A stretch of DNA of 37,755 nt, from positions 1-37,755 of the forward strand of contig JADMJS010000168.1 of NCBI GenBank assembly GCA_018780435.1, written 5' to 3'. This document shows positions 15,573-23,675 of the stretch, piece by piece; positions within the stretch are counted from its first letter, which is position 1; each line of letters begins with the position of its first letter. Under the pieces are notes generated by a model. The model saw nothing but the letters and a program-made list of their open reading frames with translations, was not told where the DNA came from and did no database searches. Position numbers and translations under genes: made by a program. Source of the DNA: Myxococcales bacterium. GTDB taxonomy: Bacteria > Myxococcota_A > UBA9042 > GCA-2863065.

Positions 15573-17558
15573 GTGGCCAGGTACGCTGACTACGCAACGT
15601 CCGTCGCGTTGGTTCTGGCGCTCATGTCGTGCGAGACCGCGGCGGGAGGGAGCGTGCCCGACACGGCCGGCGGCGGCGTTGACTTCGTGTCCGACACGGT
15701 CCCCGGCGCCGATGCGGGCCCCGACACCCCCGGGACCGATACGGTCGTGACCATCGGCGACGACGCGCCGGTGGCGGCGGACACCCCGAGCGATCCTGAC
15801 ATCGCCGACGTCCCCTCGGGGCCGTGCGCCATCGACGGCACGGCCTGTAATGACGGCGACGCGTGTACGGGCGGCGACGAGTGCCTCGGGGGCGCTTGTG
15901 TCGGCGCCCCGGTCGTGTGCGACGACAAGCTGGCCTGCACGCTCGACACCTGTGTCGTCGGCGCTTGCAAGAGCGAAGTGACCGCCGGCTATTGCCTCAT
16001 CGAAGGCGCCTGCTACGCCACCGGGACTCAGCGCCCTGGAAACCCCTGCCAGAAGTGCGACCCCGCCATCGCCACGGGCGCGTGGACCGACGCGACGGGG
16101 CCGTGCGCCCTCTCGGCCGCGTGTGGCGGTTCGGGCACCTGCAGCCAAGGTCAATGCGTCACCACGGGCCCCGCGTGCCCGGAGGACGGCAACCCCTGTA
16201 CGGTCGCGACCTGCGGACCGGCCGGCTGCACCCAAGTGCCGACCACGGGGCCGTGCGACGACGGAAACCCGTGCACGACGGGCGACGCCTGTAGCGCGGG
16301 GAGCTGCATCCCGGGCGCCTCGCCGTGCCCGGACGACGGAAACCCCTGCACCGACGTGACCTGCGCGGGCGGCCAATGTGGGACGACGCCCAAGGTCGGG
16401 CCGTGCGATGACGGCAACGGCTGCACGATCGGCGACGTCTGCAGCGCGAGCACCTGTGTCCCCGGCGCTGCGAAGGACGCCGACCAGGACGGCGAAGTCG
16501 ACTCGGCCTGCGGCGGCACCGACTGTTCGGACCAGAGCGCGCTCATCGGCAAGACGAAGAAGGAGGTCTGTACGGACACCTTCGACAACGACTGCGATGG
16601 CAAGGTCGACAAAGCCGACAGCGACTGCACCATCGGCCTCGGGAGCCCGTGCCAGTACCATGCCGACTGCCACCCTCTCGGAGTGTGTGCGGCGTGGTCC
16701 TCGGCGCAGGAGTTCCGCTGCTCCGGGCGTTGTGCTGGCACGAGCGATTGTGCGGCGGGGGAGATGTGTACACGCCTCCCGGGCAGCATGAGCCTCGGCT
16801 TCTGCGAGCCTGCGCCCGTCGCGGGCCAAGCCGCGGGGACGGCGTGCACGGCAGGCGCACAATGCGCGAGTGGCCTCTGCTTCGAGAGTGTGTGCCGCAC
16901 GACCTGTCTCGAACAGAGCAAGTGTACGCTCGGCCAAGTTTGTACCTACTACACCACGGCGGACGGCGGCATCGCGAGCTTCTGCGAGACACCCTCGGGT
17001 CTCGCGACCGGGCAGCTCTGCGAAGTGCCGGGGCAGCCGGGCACCTTCGATCCCGCCGTGTGCGCGACGGGCCTGTGCGACCTCGCACCGGATGACGCGA
17101 GTCTCTGGCGCTGCACGCCCCTGTGCACGAGCGAGAACGACTGCGGCGCCAGTCAGGAGTGTGCGCTCATGGGCTACGCGGTCCCGCCGGACGGGCTCCC
17201 CCCACCGCCCCTTGCGGCGCCGTACCACCCGGAGTTCACCACGCCCACCTACGACGGCGTCGCGGGCTGCTATACGAACCAAACCGCCGGGATCGCGCCC
17301 TTTTTGAACGACGGTAGCCCCTGCCAAGCGGACCAGTACGCGTACTGCAAGAGCAACAAGTGTATGGGCGTCGGCCCGGACGGCGCCTACCGCTGCACCA
17401 GCTACTGCACCAAAGACGCGGACTGCACGCTCGGCATGAAGTGCAAGACCGTCCCGCTCACGCTCGTCTCGGAATATCTCGTGGTCATGGCCCAATACGG
17501 CGGGCAGCCCATCTCGCTCGACGCCTACTCGTACACACAGGTTTGCAGCTCACCGTGA
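15573..17558 (+). CDS. Cys-rich lipoprotein with DGNPC repeats and MopE-like domain
   Basis: The 661-residue surface lipoprotein has lipobox LMSC at Cys20. An acidic Asp/Gly/Pro/Thr linker (about 25-85) is followed by at least five Cys-rich repeats of the form C-x-DGNPCT-x5-C-x2-G-C (about 85-310). Next is a MopE-like putative metal-binding motif (DADQDGEVDSACGG, then EVCTDTFDNDCDGKVDKADS). More disulfide-rich EGF-like modules run to the end. Such proteins are common and variable at the surface of Myxococcota. MopE-type motifs bind copper or calcium in the few studied cases. The GTG at 15573 is chosen because AAGGG precedes it by 5 nt; a GTG at 15567 overlapping the VOC stop is an alternative. 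Its stop overlaps the phospholipase start. Confidence 0.85.
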   Translation: MARYADYATSVALVLALMSCETAAGGSVPDTAGGGVDFVSDTVPGADAGPDTPGTDTVVTIGDDAPVAADTPSDPDIADVPSGPCAIDGTACNDGDACTGGDECLGGACVGAPVVCDDKLACTLDTCVVGACKSEVTAGYCLIEGACYATGTQRPGNPCQKCDPAIATGAWTDATGPCALSAACGGSGTCSQGQCVTTGPACPEDGNPCTVATCGPAGCTQVPTTGPCDDGNPCTTGDACSAGSCIPGASPCPDDGNPCTDVTCAGGQCGTTPKVGPCDDGNGCTIGDVCSASTCVPGAAKDADQDGEVDSACGGTDCSDQSALIGKTKKEVCTDTFDNDCDGKVDKADSDCTIGLGSPCQYHADCHPLGVCAAWSSAQEFRCSGRCAGTSDCAAGEMCTRLPGSMSLGFCEPAPVAGQAAGTACTAGAQCASGLCFESVCRTTCLEQSKCTLGQVCTYYTTADGGIASFCETPSGLATGQLCEVPGQPGTFDPAVCATGLCDLAPDDASLWRCTPLCTSENDCGASQECALMGYAVPPDGLPPPPLAAPYHPEFTTPTYDGVAGCYTNQTAGIAPFLNDGSPCQADQYAYCKSNKCMGVGPDGAYRCTSYCTKDADCTLGMKCKTVPLTLVSEYLVVMAQYGGQPISLDAYSYTQVCSSP

Positions 17559-19480
17559 ACCGCTACACACCGATACTTCACATCGCCGCCCTGCTCGCCG
17601 GCCTCTCGTGTAACGCCGCGTCGACGGACGAGACCGTCCTTCCGGCGTGTGACCCCGAGTGGCGCATCGAGCCACTCGACATCTGGGGGCGCACGCTCAC
17701 CGGCGTGACGGCACCCGGCGACACGGGGCCCACCGCGCTCGCGACACCCCTGACCGTACGCATCGAGGCCCCGGACCACATCGCGTCCGACGTCACCGTC
17801 ACGCGCAGCGGCGCCGGCGTCACCGTCACTGCCACCGGCGGCGCGCTGTGGGCGGAGGCGAGCGCCGCCGAGGACTCCTGTGAGCGCGTCGTGTTCGTCG
17901 GCCTCGACCACGTCATCTACGCCTCGGGCGCCCCGGCGCCGAAGGCCGGCAATGACATCGCGCTCCTGATGGACGGCCAGTCGTACTGGCAGCGCGTCTA
18001 CGACGACCTCGTCGCGCGGCCTACGGAGCGAGTGCACCAGACGACGTGGTGGTGGCAATCGGACTTCGAGCTGATCCGGCCGGAGACCCACGTCACGGAC
18101 AGCCCCGACGTTCGGCGCACTCGAACGATGATCGAGCTCCTCGGGGGTCGCGATGTGGTGCGTGTGCTCGTCGCCCGCTTCGCAGCCGGCCGCGTCGGAG
18201 GCCTCGCCTACATGAACACCGACTCGGAGCTGCGCGCGCACGGCCAAGACCCGGACGACGGCTTCGAGGTGATGTCGCAGGAGAACCCGACACTCGCGCC
18301 GCTCGATGGCGTGTATGTGCCTGAGCCCATCGTCATCGACTTCGCCGGGCGAGTGGCGGAGAACGCGACCTGGGCCCAGTGGCGCTTTAAGAGTGACCCT
18401 ACGAAGACGGGTGCCCTCGAGGCGCTCGAAGCGGCGTCTTATCACCAGAAGGGCCTCGTGATCGGCGATTCCATCGCCTACATCAGCGGCATGAACGTCA
18501 AAAGCACCGACTGGGATTCGAGCGACCACCGCGTCTTCGACGCGCGCCGCATGATCTTCACGTCGACCACCGAGGAGCGACAGGCCGTCGTGGACCGCAA
18601 GACGCTCCCCGATCGAGGCCCTCGAAAGGACTACGGATTTCGAATCGAAGGCCCCCTCGCCCGTGACGCGGACAACGTTCTGAAGCGGCGCTGGGACCTC
18701 GGCCTCCAGACGGGCGCGTTGTTCCCCGGCGACCATACGCCCTACGAGCTACTCCAGCCCGGCCCCGAGGCGGGGACTCTCACGGGACAGGTCGTCGCGA
18801 CCTTGCCGCCGCCAATCGCCGAGCGTGCCATCTTCGAGACCCAGGCCAAAGCCGTCGCTCGGGCCCGGAACTTCATCTACATCGAAGACCAGTACTTCCG
18901 CGCGCCGCTCCTCGACGAGATCATCCTGAAGCGGATGGAGGAGAACCCGGACGTACATCTGGTCGTGGTCACCAAGCCGGTCAGCGCCGCCGACGGGGGC
19001 AAGAAGTGGACCTGGCTCAGCGACGAGGCCTACCGCACGCGCTTCCCGAACCGCTACCTGCTCCTTCAGCTCAAGACCTTCGACATCGAAGCCGGCGTCC
19101 CGTACTTCCTCCCGATGGACACCCACTCGAAGATCACGATTGTCGACGACGACTACGTCACGGCGGGCTCGGCCAACAAGAACAACCGAGGTTACCTCTA
19201 CGAAGGCGAGCTCAACGCCGCAGTCTGGGACGTGGACTTCGGCCGCGAGGCGCGTACCCGCGTGCTCAAGAACCTCGTGGGCGAGCTAGCGGACGAGATC
19301 ACGCCCGACGCCGACGGGGAGACCCTCTACACGGTGCTCAGGGCGCTCGCGGAGGAGAACGCCGCCGCCGAAGCCGCACTCCTCGAAGACCCGGACGCAC
19401 CGGACCACCCTGTCGGGTTCGTCTACCCACTCGAGATCACCGAGGACTACGCCGTGGACGTGGGGCCGGACGTATTCTGA
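17555..19480 (+). CDS. Phospholipase D-like lipoprotein
   Basis: The 641-residue lipoprotein (lipobox GLSC, Cys19) carries a duplicated phospholipase D core. The first HKD motif is HQKGLVIGDS with IAYISGMNV (His297). The second is HSKITIVDDDYVTAGSANKN (His524), followed by NRGYLYEGELN. The spacing of both motifs is as in active PLDs. Such enzymes cleave or exchange the head group of phospholipids through a phosphohistidine intermediate. Located on the outside, it could act on host, prey or its own outer-membrane lipids. The GTG start overlaps the upstream stop (GTGA), and I see no ribosome site of its own. The frame upstream (to 17360) is a shadow. About 50 nt later comes the sigma54 promoter. 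Confidence 0.92.
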   Translation: MNRYTPILHIAALLAGLSCNAASTDETVLPACDPEWRIEPLDIWGRTLTGVTAPGDTGPTALATPLTVRIEAPDHIASDVTVTRSGAGVTVTATGGALWAEASAAEDSCERVVFVGLDHVIYASGAPAPKAGNDIALLMDGQSYWQRVYDDLVARPTERVHQTTWWWQSDFELIRPETHVTDSPDVRRTRTMIELLGGRDVVRVLVARFAAGRVGGLAYMNTDSELRAHGQDPDDGFEVMSQENPTLAPLDGVYVPEPIVIDFAGRVAENATWAQWRFKSDPTKTGALEALEAASYHQKGLVIGDSIAYISGMNVKSTDWDSSDHRVFDARRMIFTSTTEERQAVVDRKTLPDRGPRKDYGFRIEGPLARDADNVLKRRWDLGLQTGALFPGDHTPYELLQPGPEAGTLTGQVVATLPPPIAERAIFETQAKAVARARNFIYIEDQYFRAPLLDEIILKRMEENPDVHLVVVTKPVSAADGGKKWTWLSDEAYRTRFPNRYLLLQLKTFDIEAGVPYFLPMDTHSKITIVDDDYVTAGSANKNNRGYLYEGELNAAVWDVDFGREARTRVLKNLVGELADEITPDADGETLYTVLRALAEENAAAEAALLEDPDAPDHPVGFVYPLEITEDYAVDVGPDVF

Positions 19481-19504
19481 AGTCCGCCGCGACGCGAGGG
19501 CCAT

Positions 19505-19520
19505 TGGCACGACCCTTGCC
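19505..19520 (+). promoter_or_regulatory. Sigma54 (-24/-12) promoter before the LuxR gene
   Basis: TGGCACG (19505-19511), four bases, then TTGCC (19516-19520) match the sigma54 consensus TGGCACG-N4-TTGCW at all positions but the last. The 12-bp distance between the GG and GC doublets is required. Transcription would start at about 19531, which is two bases before the GTG of the following gene. It lies in the 52-nt gap after the phospholipase stop. Activation would require an AAA+ enhancer-binding protein, and one is encoded at 25826-27196. Confidence 0.8.
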
Positions 19521-19532
19521 CTCTGCTGCGGT

Positions 19533-20087
19533 GTGACACCCAATACGTCGACTCTCTTCACTCTGTCTCCGGAGTCGCTCGCGCTGCTGCTCACTCAGCC
19601 GGCGGGCTCCTCCCTCGTGCACCGGCTCCTCGACGCGTTACCCGCCGTCATGGCGCTCCTACGCGTCGAGGACGGATGCGTCGTCCCACTGGTCATGAAC
19701 CGGCGTGCCCGACGACGCTACGTAGACCCGCCCCTGGACGAGCTCGACCTGAACACGGAGGCCGCGTTGCGGCTCGCTGAGCGGCTGTGGCGCGACCCTC
19801 GGCTCGAGAAGGCCGTCTTGGGCGAAGGTGACGCGTCGAGCTTCGTCTTGGTCCACGGCGTCGAACTGAGCTGCATGGAGCGACTCGAGCGTCTTGCCGA
19901 GAAGGCGAAGCTCTCCAAGCGGCAACGGACTATCCTCGCGCACGTGGTGAGCGGGGCCGCAAACAAGACCATCGCGTCCACCCTGGGCATCGGTGAGTCG
20001 ACCGTGGAGGCGCACATGACGCAACTCTTACGGCGCCTCAGTGTCACGAGCCGGACGGAGCTCATCGCGCTCGCCTTGAAGAAGTGA
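19533..20087 (+). CDS. LuxR-type transcriptional regulator
   Basis: The 184-residue protein has a C-terminal LuxR/GerE helix-turn-helix (about 126-182: LSKRQRTILAHVVSGAANKT, then STVEAHMTQLLRRLSVTSRT), so it binds DNA. The N-terminal 100 residues look PAS-like or degenerate (LLDALPAVMALLRVEDGCV, then LVMNRRARRRYVD) and lack an aspartate-based receiver signature. It is thus not a classic response regulator. The start is uncertain. The GTG at 19533 gives the longest product but lies two bases after the predicted sigma54 start site and would be nearly leaderless; later starts (GTG 19617, ATG 19650) have no ribosome site either. It might control the downstream lipoprotein genes. Confidence 0.85.
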   Translation: MTPNTSTLFTLSPESLALLLTQPAGSSLVHRLLDALPAVMALLRVEDGCVVPLVMNRRARRRYVDPPLDELDLNTEAALRLAERLWRDPRLEKAVLGEGDASSFVLVHGVELSCMERLERLAEKAKLSKRQRTILAHVVSGAANKTIASTLGIGESTVEAHMTQLLRRLSVTSRTELIALALKK

Positions 20088-20306
20088 CCCTTCGCAGCGA
20101 GACAGCATGAGACACTATTGAGACACTCGGCCGCGCCGGCATCGTTGATCGGAATGACGAGACGCCTCGCTGGACACCGCATGGACACGACGCCCGGATG
20201 TGTTCGGTCTATGTCCCACACTGTCACACGCGGTCTCGGTCAGGCATGCCGACGGGGCGACCGAAACGGCTAGACGCGTTCGCTGATCCCATGTACGACT
20301 TCCGCC
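20088..20306. promoter_or_regulatory. Intergenic region with direct repeat TGAGACACT
   Basis: This is a 219-nt gap between the regulator and a lipoprotein gene. It contains two exact copies of TGAGACACT (20108-20116 and 20119-20127), with an 11-bp period, one helical turn. This arrangement is typical of a binding site for a transcription factor. No clear -35/-10 pair or coding sequence was found. Confidence 0.35.
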
Positions 20307-21137
20307 ATGCGTCATTGGGTCTGCGTCGTCGCTTTCGCGTCTAGTCTCTGCTGTGAGGCGTCCTCCCAAGGCCAGGGAACGGGCGGGAGCATCGTCCCCG
20401 ATGTAGGGACACTTCCGATCGACGTGGCGGCAGGCGACGTCGCAGAGGACGTCGGCGTCTCCGTGTCGGACATCGGGGCACCGGACGGTCTCGGCGACGG
20501 GTCGACCGCCACCGACGCGGGCCCTGTGGACAGCGGCCCCATCCTACTGCCCGTGCTCATCGGTTGTGGTGGCAAGGACAAGTACACGGAGTCGGTCTGC
20601 ACGCCGGATGGCTACTGCACCATCAATGACGAGGGCAACCCGGAGGTTATCTGCTGCGACGAGCCCTGCAACGGCGAGGCGGGTGGGCTGGGCAAAGGCG
20701 GATCGCCCTTCTACGACTGGAACTGGGTAAAGCACCCGACGCTTCCGGACGACGCGCCCTGCAAGGAGATCGGCACACACCTCCGCACGTGGATCTACGG
20801 TCTGAATAAGCCGCGACGCCAGTGGGCCGAGCTCACGCTCCGAGACCGGAAAGGCAACCCGTGTTCCGCGCCCATCAAGAACATCGTCATCGAGTGTTGG
20901 CCGCCCTTGGGCGAGATCGAGTCGGTGATGGAGGAGTCGGGCGATCGCTTGCTCGTTCGCTGCCCGCTGGTCGCGCAAGGAGATGGCCGTATCCGGCAAG
21001 CCTACGGCCGTTGGCTTCATCCCGAGTATTGCGGCGCAGGTAATACGACCGCACATCCACGCGATCCTGTCCTCGGCTACTGCGACTCGCAGTACGCCTG
21101 GGTGACGCCCGAGACGGCGCCGTGGGAGAATAAGTGA
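20307..21137 (+). CDS. Hypothetical Cys-rich lipoprotein
   Basis: The 276-residue protein has a signal sequence with a lipobox-like end (FASSLCC, Cys15/16). A low-complexity Asp/Val/Gly linker (about 20-75) precedes a mature domain with about twelve cysteines and Trp-rich stretches (SPFYDWNWVKHPTLPDDAPC, RTWIYGLNKPRRQWAELTLR, IVIECWPPLGEIESVMEE). I do not recognise the family. The linker type is the one seen in other lipoproteins here, so it is likely surface-exposed. The next gene starts by GTGA overlap, so the two are co-translated and may act together. No ribosome site is evident before the ATG. Confidence 0.75.
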   Translation: MRHWVCVVAFASSLCCEASSQGQGTGGSIVPDVGTLPIDVAAGDVAEDVGVSVSDIGAPDGLGDGSTATDAGPVDSGPILLPVLIGCGGKDKYTESVCTPDGYCTINDEGNPEVICCDEPCNGEAGGLGKGGSPFYDWNWVKHPTLPDDAPCKEIGTHLRTWIYGLNKPRRQWAELTLRDRKGNPCSAPIKNIVIECWPPLGEIESVMEESGDRLLVRCPLVAQGDGRIRQAYGRWLHPEYCGAGNTTAHPRDPVLGYCDSQYAWVTPETAPWENK

Positions 21138-22606
21138 TCCGGCGCGCCGCCGTCTGCGCCGTGCTCCTCGCGCTTGTGGGGTGCCTCGAGGCGCCGGTAC
21201 AACTGCCCCTGCACGGTGACGCGGGCGACCCTGGCGAGGCGCACGGCGGCGACGCCAACACGCCAGCCGACGTCGCCACCGTCGACGGCGCTCTGGGCGA
21301 TAGCACGGCGAAACCCGGTGACGACGACCGCCCGGCCGTGCTGACGGGGCTGGTCGCCCATTGGAGCTTCGACACGCCGGCTTCCCGAACGCTCGTCCGT
21401 GCGGAACATGGGAGCTGCACGAGCGCCTGCGACGCCGCCGTCGTCGGCGTCTACGGCGATCCCTGGCGTACGGCGCTCAAGGGCAGCGGCTACTGGGCGG
21501 GCGACGGCACTCAGAGCGGCGTCTTCTTTCAGCTCGACGGCGACGACGACGCGCTCCGAGTGGCCTCCGAATCGGACCTGTTTCGAGATCGCGAGGCGCT
21601 CACCATCGAGGTGCGGCTACGGATCGGACCGTCCGAAGCCATCATCGGGGGAGTCGGCCAAGGCGCGGCCATCCTGACCGTCGCGGACTGGGCGGACCCG
21701 AACCTGCGTACACTCTCGCTGTCGCTCAGCGGAGGCCGGCCGCTCTTCGAACTCTGGGCACCGGACGCCAAACGTGTGTGCCCGGAGGCCGGCACCGACG
21801 CGCCGGGCGGCGAAGCGCGCTGCGCCACGGTGCTCCTCGCGCCCGATCCGCTCCCGACGGACGACTTCGTCGTACTGTCGGCGACGTGGGAGGCCGGCGG
21901 CGCCACGCGCATCTACGTCGACGGCGTGATCGTGAAGGAGGCCACCTCCTTCGTCGAACGCGTCTCTCAAGGCGGGCTCCCCATCTGGATCGGCGGCGCC
22001 GAGTACGGACTCGGGACCGTGTCGCTCGAGCTCCTGGCCGCCGACCTCGACTACCTCCGCGTCTACGACCGGGCGCTCACCCCATCCGAGGTCGCCGAGA
22101 ACGCGGCCAAGGTCGTGGCGCTGCAGCCGGCCTCGGGCGCTCGCCCTGCCCCTTGCGCGGACTCGACCTCCGGCTGTGCCACGGGCATCGCGCGGGACAT
22201 CGCCGACTTTCCCGGGATCGCGGCCTGCGACGTACCTGACACCGCGACGGCGTGGTCCCTCCCGGGCTTCGGCGCCAGCGCGTGCGCCGCGGGCTATCAC
22301 GTCTGCGGCGCGAGCGAGCTCCGCCACCTCACCCCGAATCGCCTGCTCCATGAGCTCCGTGGCGCCTTCTGGATGTGCCCCGACGCTTGCGACTCCGGGC
22401 TGGTCTTCGCCGATCTCGTCTGTCACACCAAGGGGTGTCCCGGCGACGCCGTGACGCCGGTCGAGATCGCGGTATTGCCGGTCGACCCGGACTACGCCGC
22501 GCTCGCGGTCGGCTGCGGAGAGCGGTGGTGCCGTCAGTTGGAGTCGGATCCGCCGCGCGGGGTGCTCTGCTGCACGGATGCGCCGGCGTGTGCCGTGCCT
22601 CGGTAG
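21134..22606 (+). CDS. LamG/concanavalin-like lectin domain lipoprotein
   Basis: The 490-residue lipoprotein (lipobox LVGC) has an acidic linker, then a LamG/concanavalin A-like jelly-roll from about residue 70 to 310. The motifs are GLVAHWSFD, DDDALRVASESDLFRDREAL, WEAGGATRIYVDGV and the terminal LDYLRVYDRALTPSEV. This fold binds glycans or proteins. The C-terminal 180 residues are Cys-rich (about 14 cysteines) with a Trp/Gly pattern (HVCGASELRHL and following) that I do not recognise. Start is GTG overlapping the upstream stop. It ends 51 nt before the convergent gene. Confidence 0.82.
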   Translation: MIRRAAVCAVLLALVGCLEAPVQLPLHGDAGDPGEAHGGDANTPADVATVDGALGDSTAKPGDDDRPAVLTGLVAHWSFDTPASRTLVRAEHGSCTSACDAAVVGVYGDPWRTALKGSGYWAGDGTQSGVFFQLDGDDDALRVASESDLFRDREALTIEVRLRIGPSEAIIGGVGQGAAILTVADWADPNLRTLSLSLSGGRPLFELWAPDAKRVCPEAGTDAPGGEARCATVLLAPDPLPTDDFVVLSATWEAGGATRIYVDGVIVKEATSFVERVSQGGLPIWIGGAEYGLGTVSLELLAADLDYLRVYDRALTPSEVAENAAKVVALQPASGARPAPCADSTSGCATGIARDIADFPGIAACDVPDTATAWSLPGFGASACAAGYHVCGASELRHLTPNRLLHELRGAFWMCPDACDSGLVFADLVCHTKGCPGDAVTPVEIAVLPVDPDYAALAVGCGERWCRQLESDPPRGVLCCTDAPACAVPR

Positions 22607-22626
22607 GGCGGTTGACGTGCGTCCTT

Positions 22627-22655
22627 GGGCCTATCGCTGACGATCACCCAGGCCC
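22627..22655. terminator. Possible bidirectional terminator
   Basis: GGGCCT (22627-22632) pairs with AGGCCC (22650-22655), enclosing a smaller ATCG/CGAT stem, in the 51-nt gap between two convergent genes. The hairpin is imperfect and lacks a T-run, so the call is weak and mostly positional. Confidence 0.35.
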
Positions 22656-22657
22656 CG

Positions 22658-23668
22658 TCAGAAGCGCCCGATCACCCCGATGGGGGCGTCGGCGCCGAGG
22701 AAGGCCGGCGTGACCGTCGCGCTCGCGAGGTCGTCGTCTTCGAGGGAGAAGAGCACGATCGCCGCGACCAGAGACGCGGCGCCCATCGAGAGCACCGTAA
22801 TGCCCGTGGGGTAGACAATGGCTTGCTGTCGCTCGGCGTCACCGTACTCCGTGAGGTAGTCAGCGTCTCCGAGGGTGCCGGCGGCGTAGCGCGAGTTGGC
22901 CTCCTCGAGGTCCGCCTGCAGCGTATACGCGTGCCCGACGAGCCCCGCGCCGACGGCCGACAGGACGAGACCGGTGCCGAGCGTGGCCCAGCGCCAGGGC
23001 GAAACCGACTCGGGTGCGTCCGGACGCGTTCCCAGGGAGGGCTCCGGGGTGAGAGCCACGACGAGGGGCGGCGGCGCGCTGGGACTGCGGGGGGCGGCCA
23101 TGACGATCCGCTTCGTCGAGTGTTTTCCGATGGGGTGGTCGACCGTGCCGTCGAAAAAGACCGAATCCCCTATCATGACAGAGACATGGCTGGCGGTACC
23201 CGTCGGACTGGTGTGCCAGGGCGGCGCCCACGGGCGACCGTTCAGCGTGACGAGGACGGCGGCGTCGGCCGGTGCCGCCTCGAGCTGAATGGACAGGATC
23301 GCTCGCCCCTCACTCAGCACCTGAGCGCACTGGGCCAACGTCGCCCATGTCGTCGGCGGCTCGTCTGGGAGCTCGTAGCGGCGCGGCAGCACATGCTCCG
23401 TCCAACGGAAGCACTCGATGAGATCGTCGCGCCCTTGGCCGCTTCGAAAGAGTGCGTAGTAGCTCTTCGCGAGGTTCACTTCGTAGCGGACGTCCTGCCG
23501 TTTGGCCTCGGCGAGGAGCCAGTACTCCACGGCGTCGTGGAAGCGCCCTTCGTTGTAGTGCGCCGTCGCCTGTTCGTGGAGACCTTCCACCTCGCGTGTC
23601 GTCGTCCCACGGAGGTCGGGCGGACCGGACGCCAGCCAAGTCGCGATGGTGACGAGTGCCGCGATCAT
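22658..23668 (-). CDS. TPR-like membrane protein, kinase operon partner
   Basis: The 336-residue protein has a signal-like N-terminus (MIAALVTIATWLA) and a helical region (about 25-115: LHEQATAHYNEGRFHDAVEY, ...VNLAKSYYALFRSGQGRDDL) reading as tetratricopeptide repeats. A beta-rich section (about 120-200) of the PEGA-like kind follows, then two membrane helices (about 228-250, 290-312). TPR/PEGA membrane proteins next to Ser/Thr kinases are common in Myxococcota, where they may be kinase partners or substrates. The start is 7 nt after the kinase stop, so the two are one operon with the kinase first. No enzyme signature was seen. Confidence 0.78.
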   Translation of the reverse strand: MIAALVTIATWLASGPPDLRGTTTREVEGLHEQATAHYNEGRFHDAVEYWLLAEAKRQDVRYEVNLAKSYYALFRSGQGRDDLIECFRWTEHVLPRRYELPDEPPTTWATLAQCAQVLSEGRAILSIQLEAAPADAAVLVTLNGRPWAPPWHTSPTGTASHVSVMIGDSVFFDGTVDHPIGKHSTKRIVMAAPRSPSAPPPLVVALTPEPSLGTRPDAPESVSPWRWATLGTGLVLSAVGAGLVGHAYTLQADLEEANSRYAAGTLGDADYLTEYGDAERQQAIVYPTGITVLSMGAASLVAAIVLFSLEDDDLASATVTPAFLGADAPIGVIGRF

Positions 23669-23675
23669 CAGGCGT

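Noticed and set aside
16736..16755. TGGCACG followed by TTG as sigma54 promoter
   Set aside because: It is within the coding region of the Cys-rich lipoprotein and has no GC doublet at the required distance.
15456..17495. Minus-strand frame of 679 codons opposite the Cys-rich lipoprotein
   Set aside because: The opposite strand has a lipobox, linker and repeats of a known type; the minus product is an Ala/Arg/Val-rich shadow.
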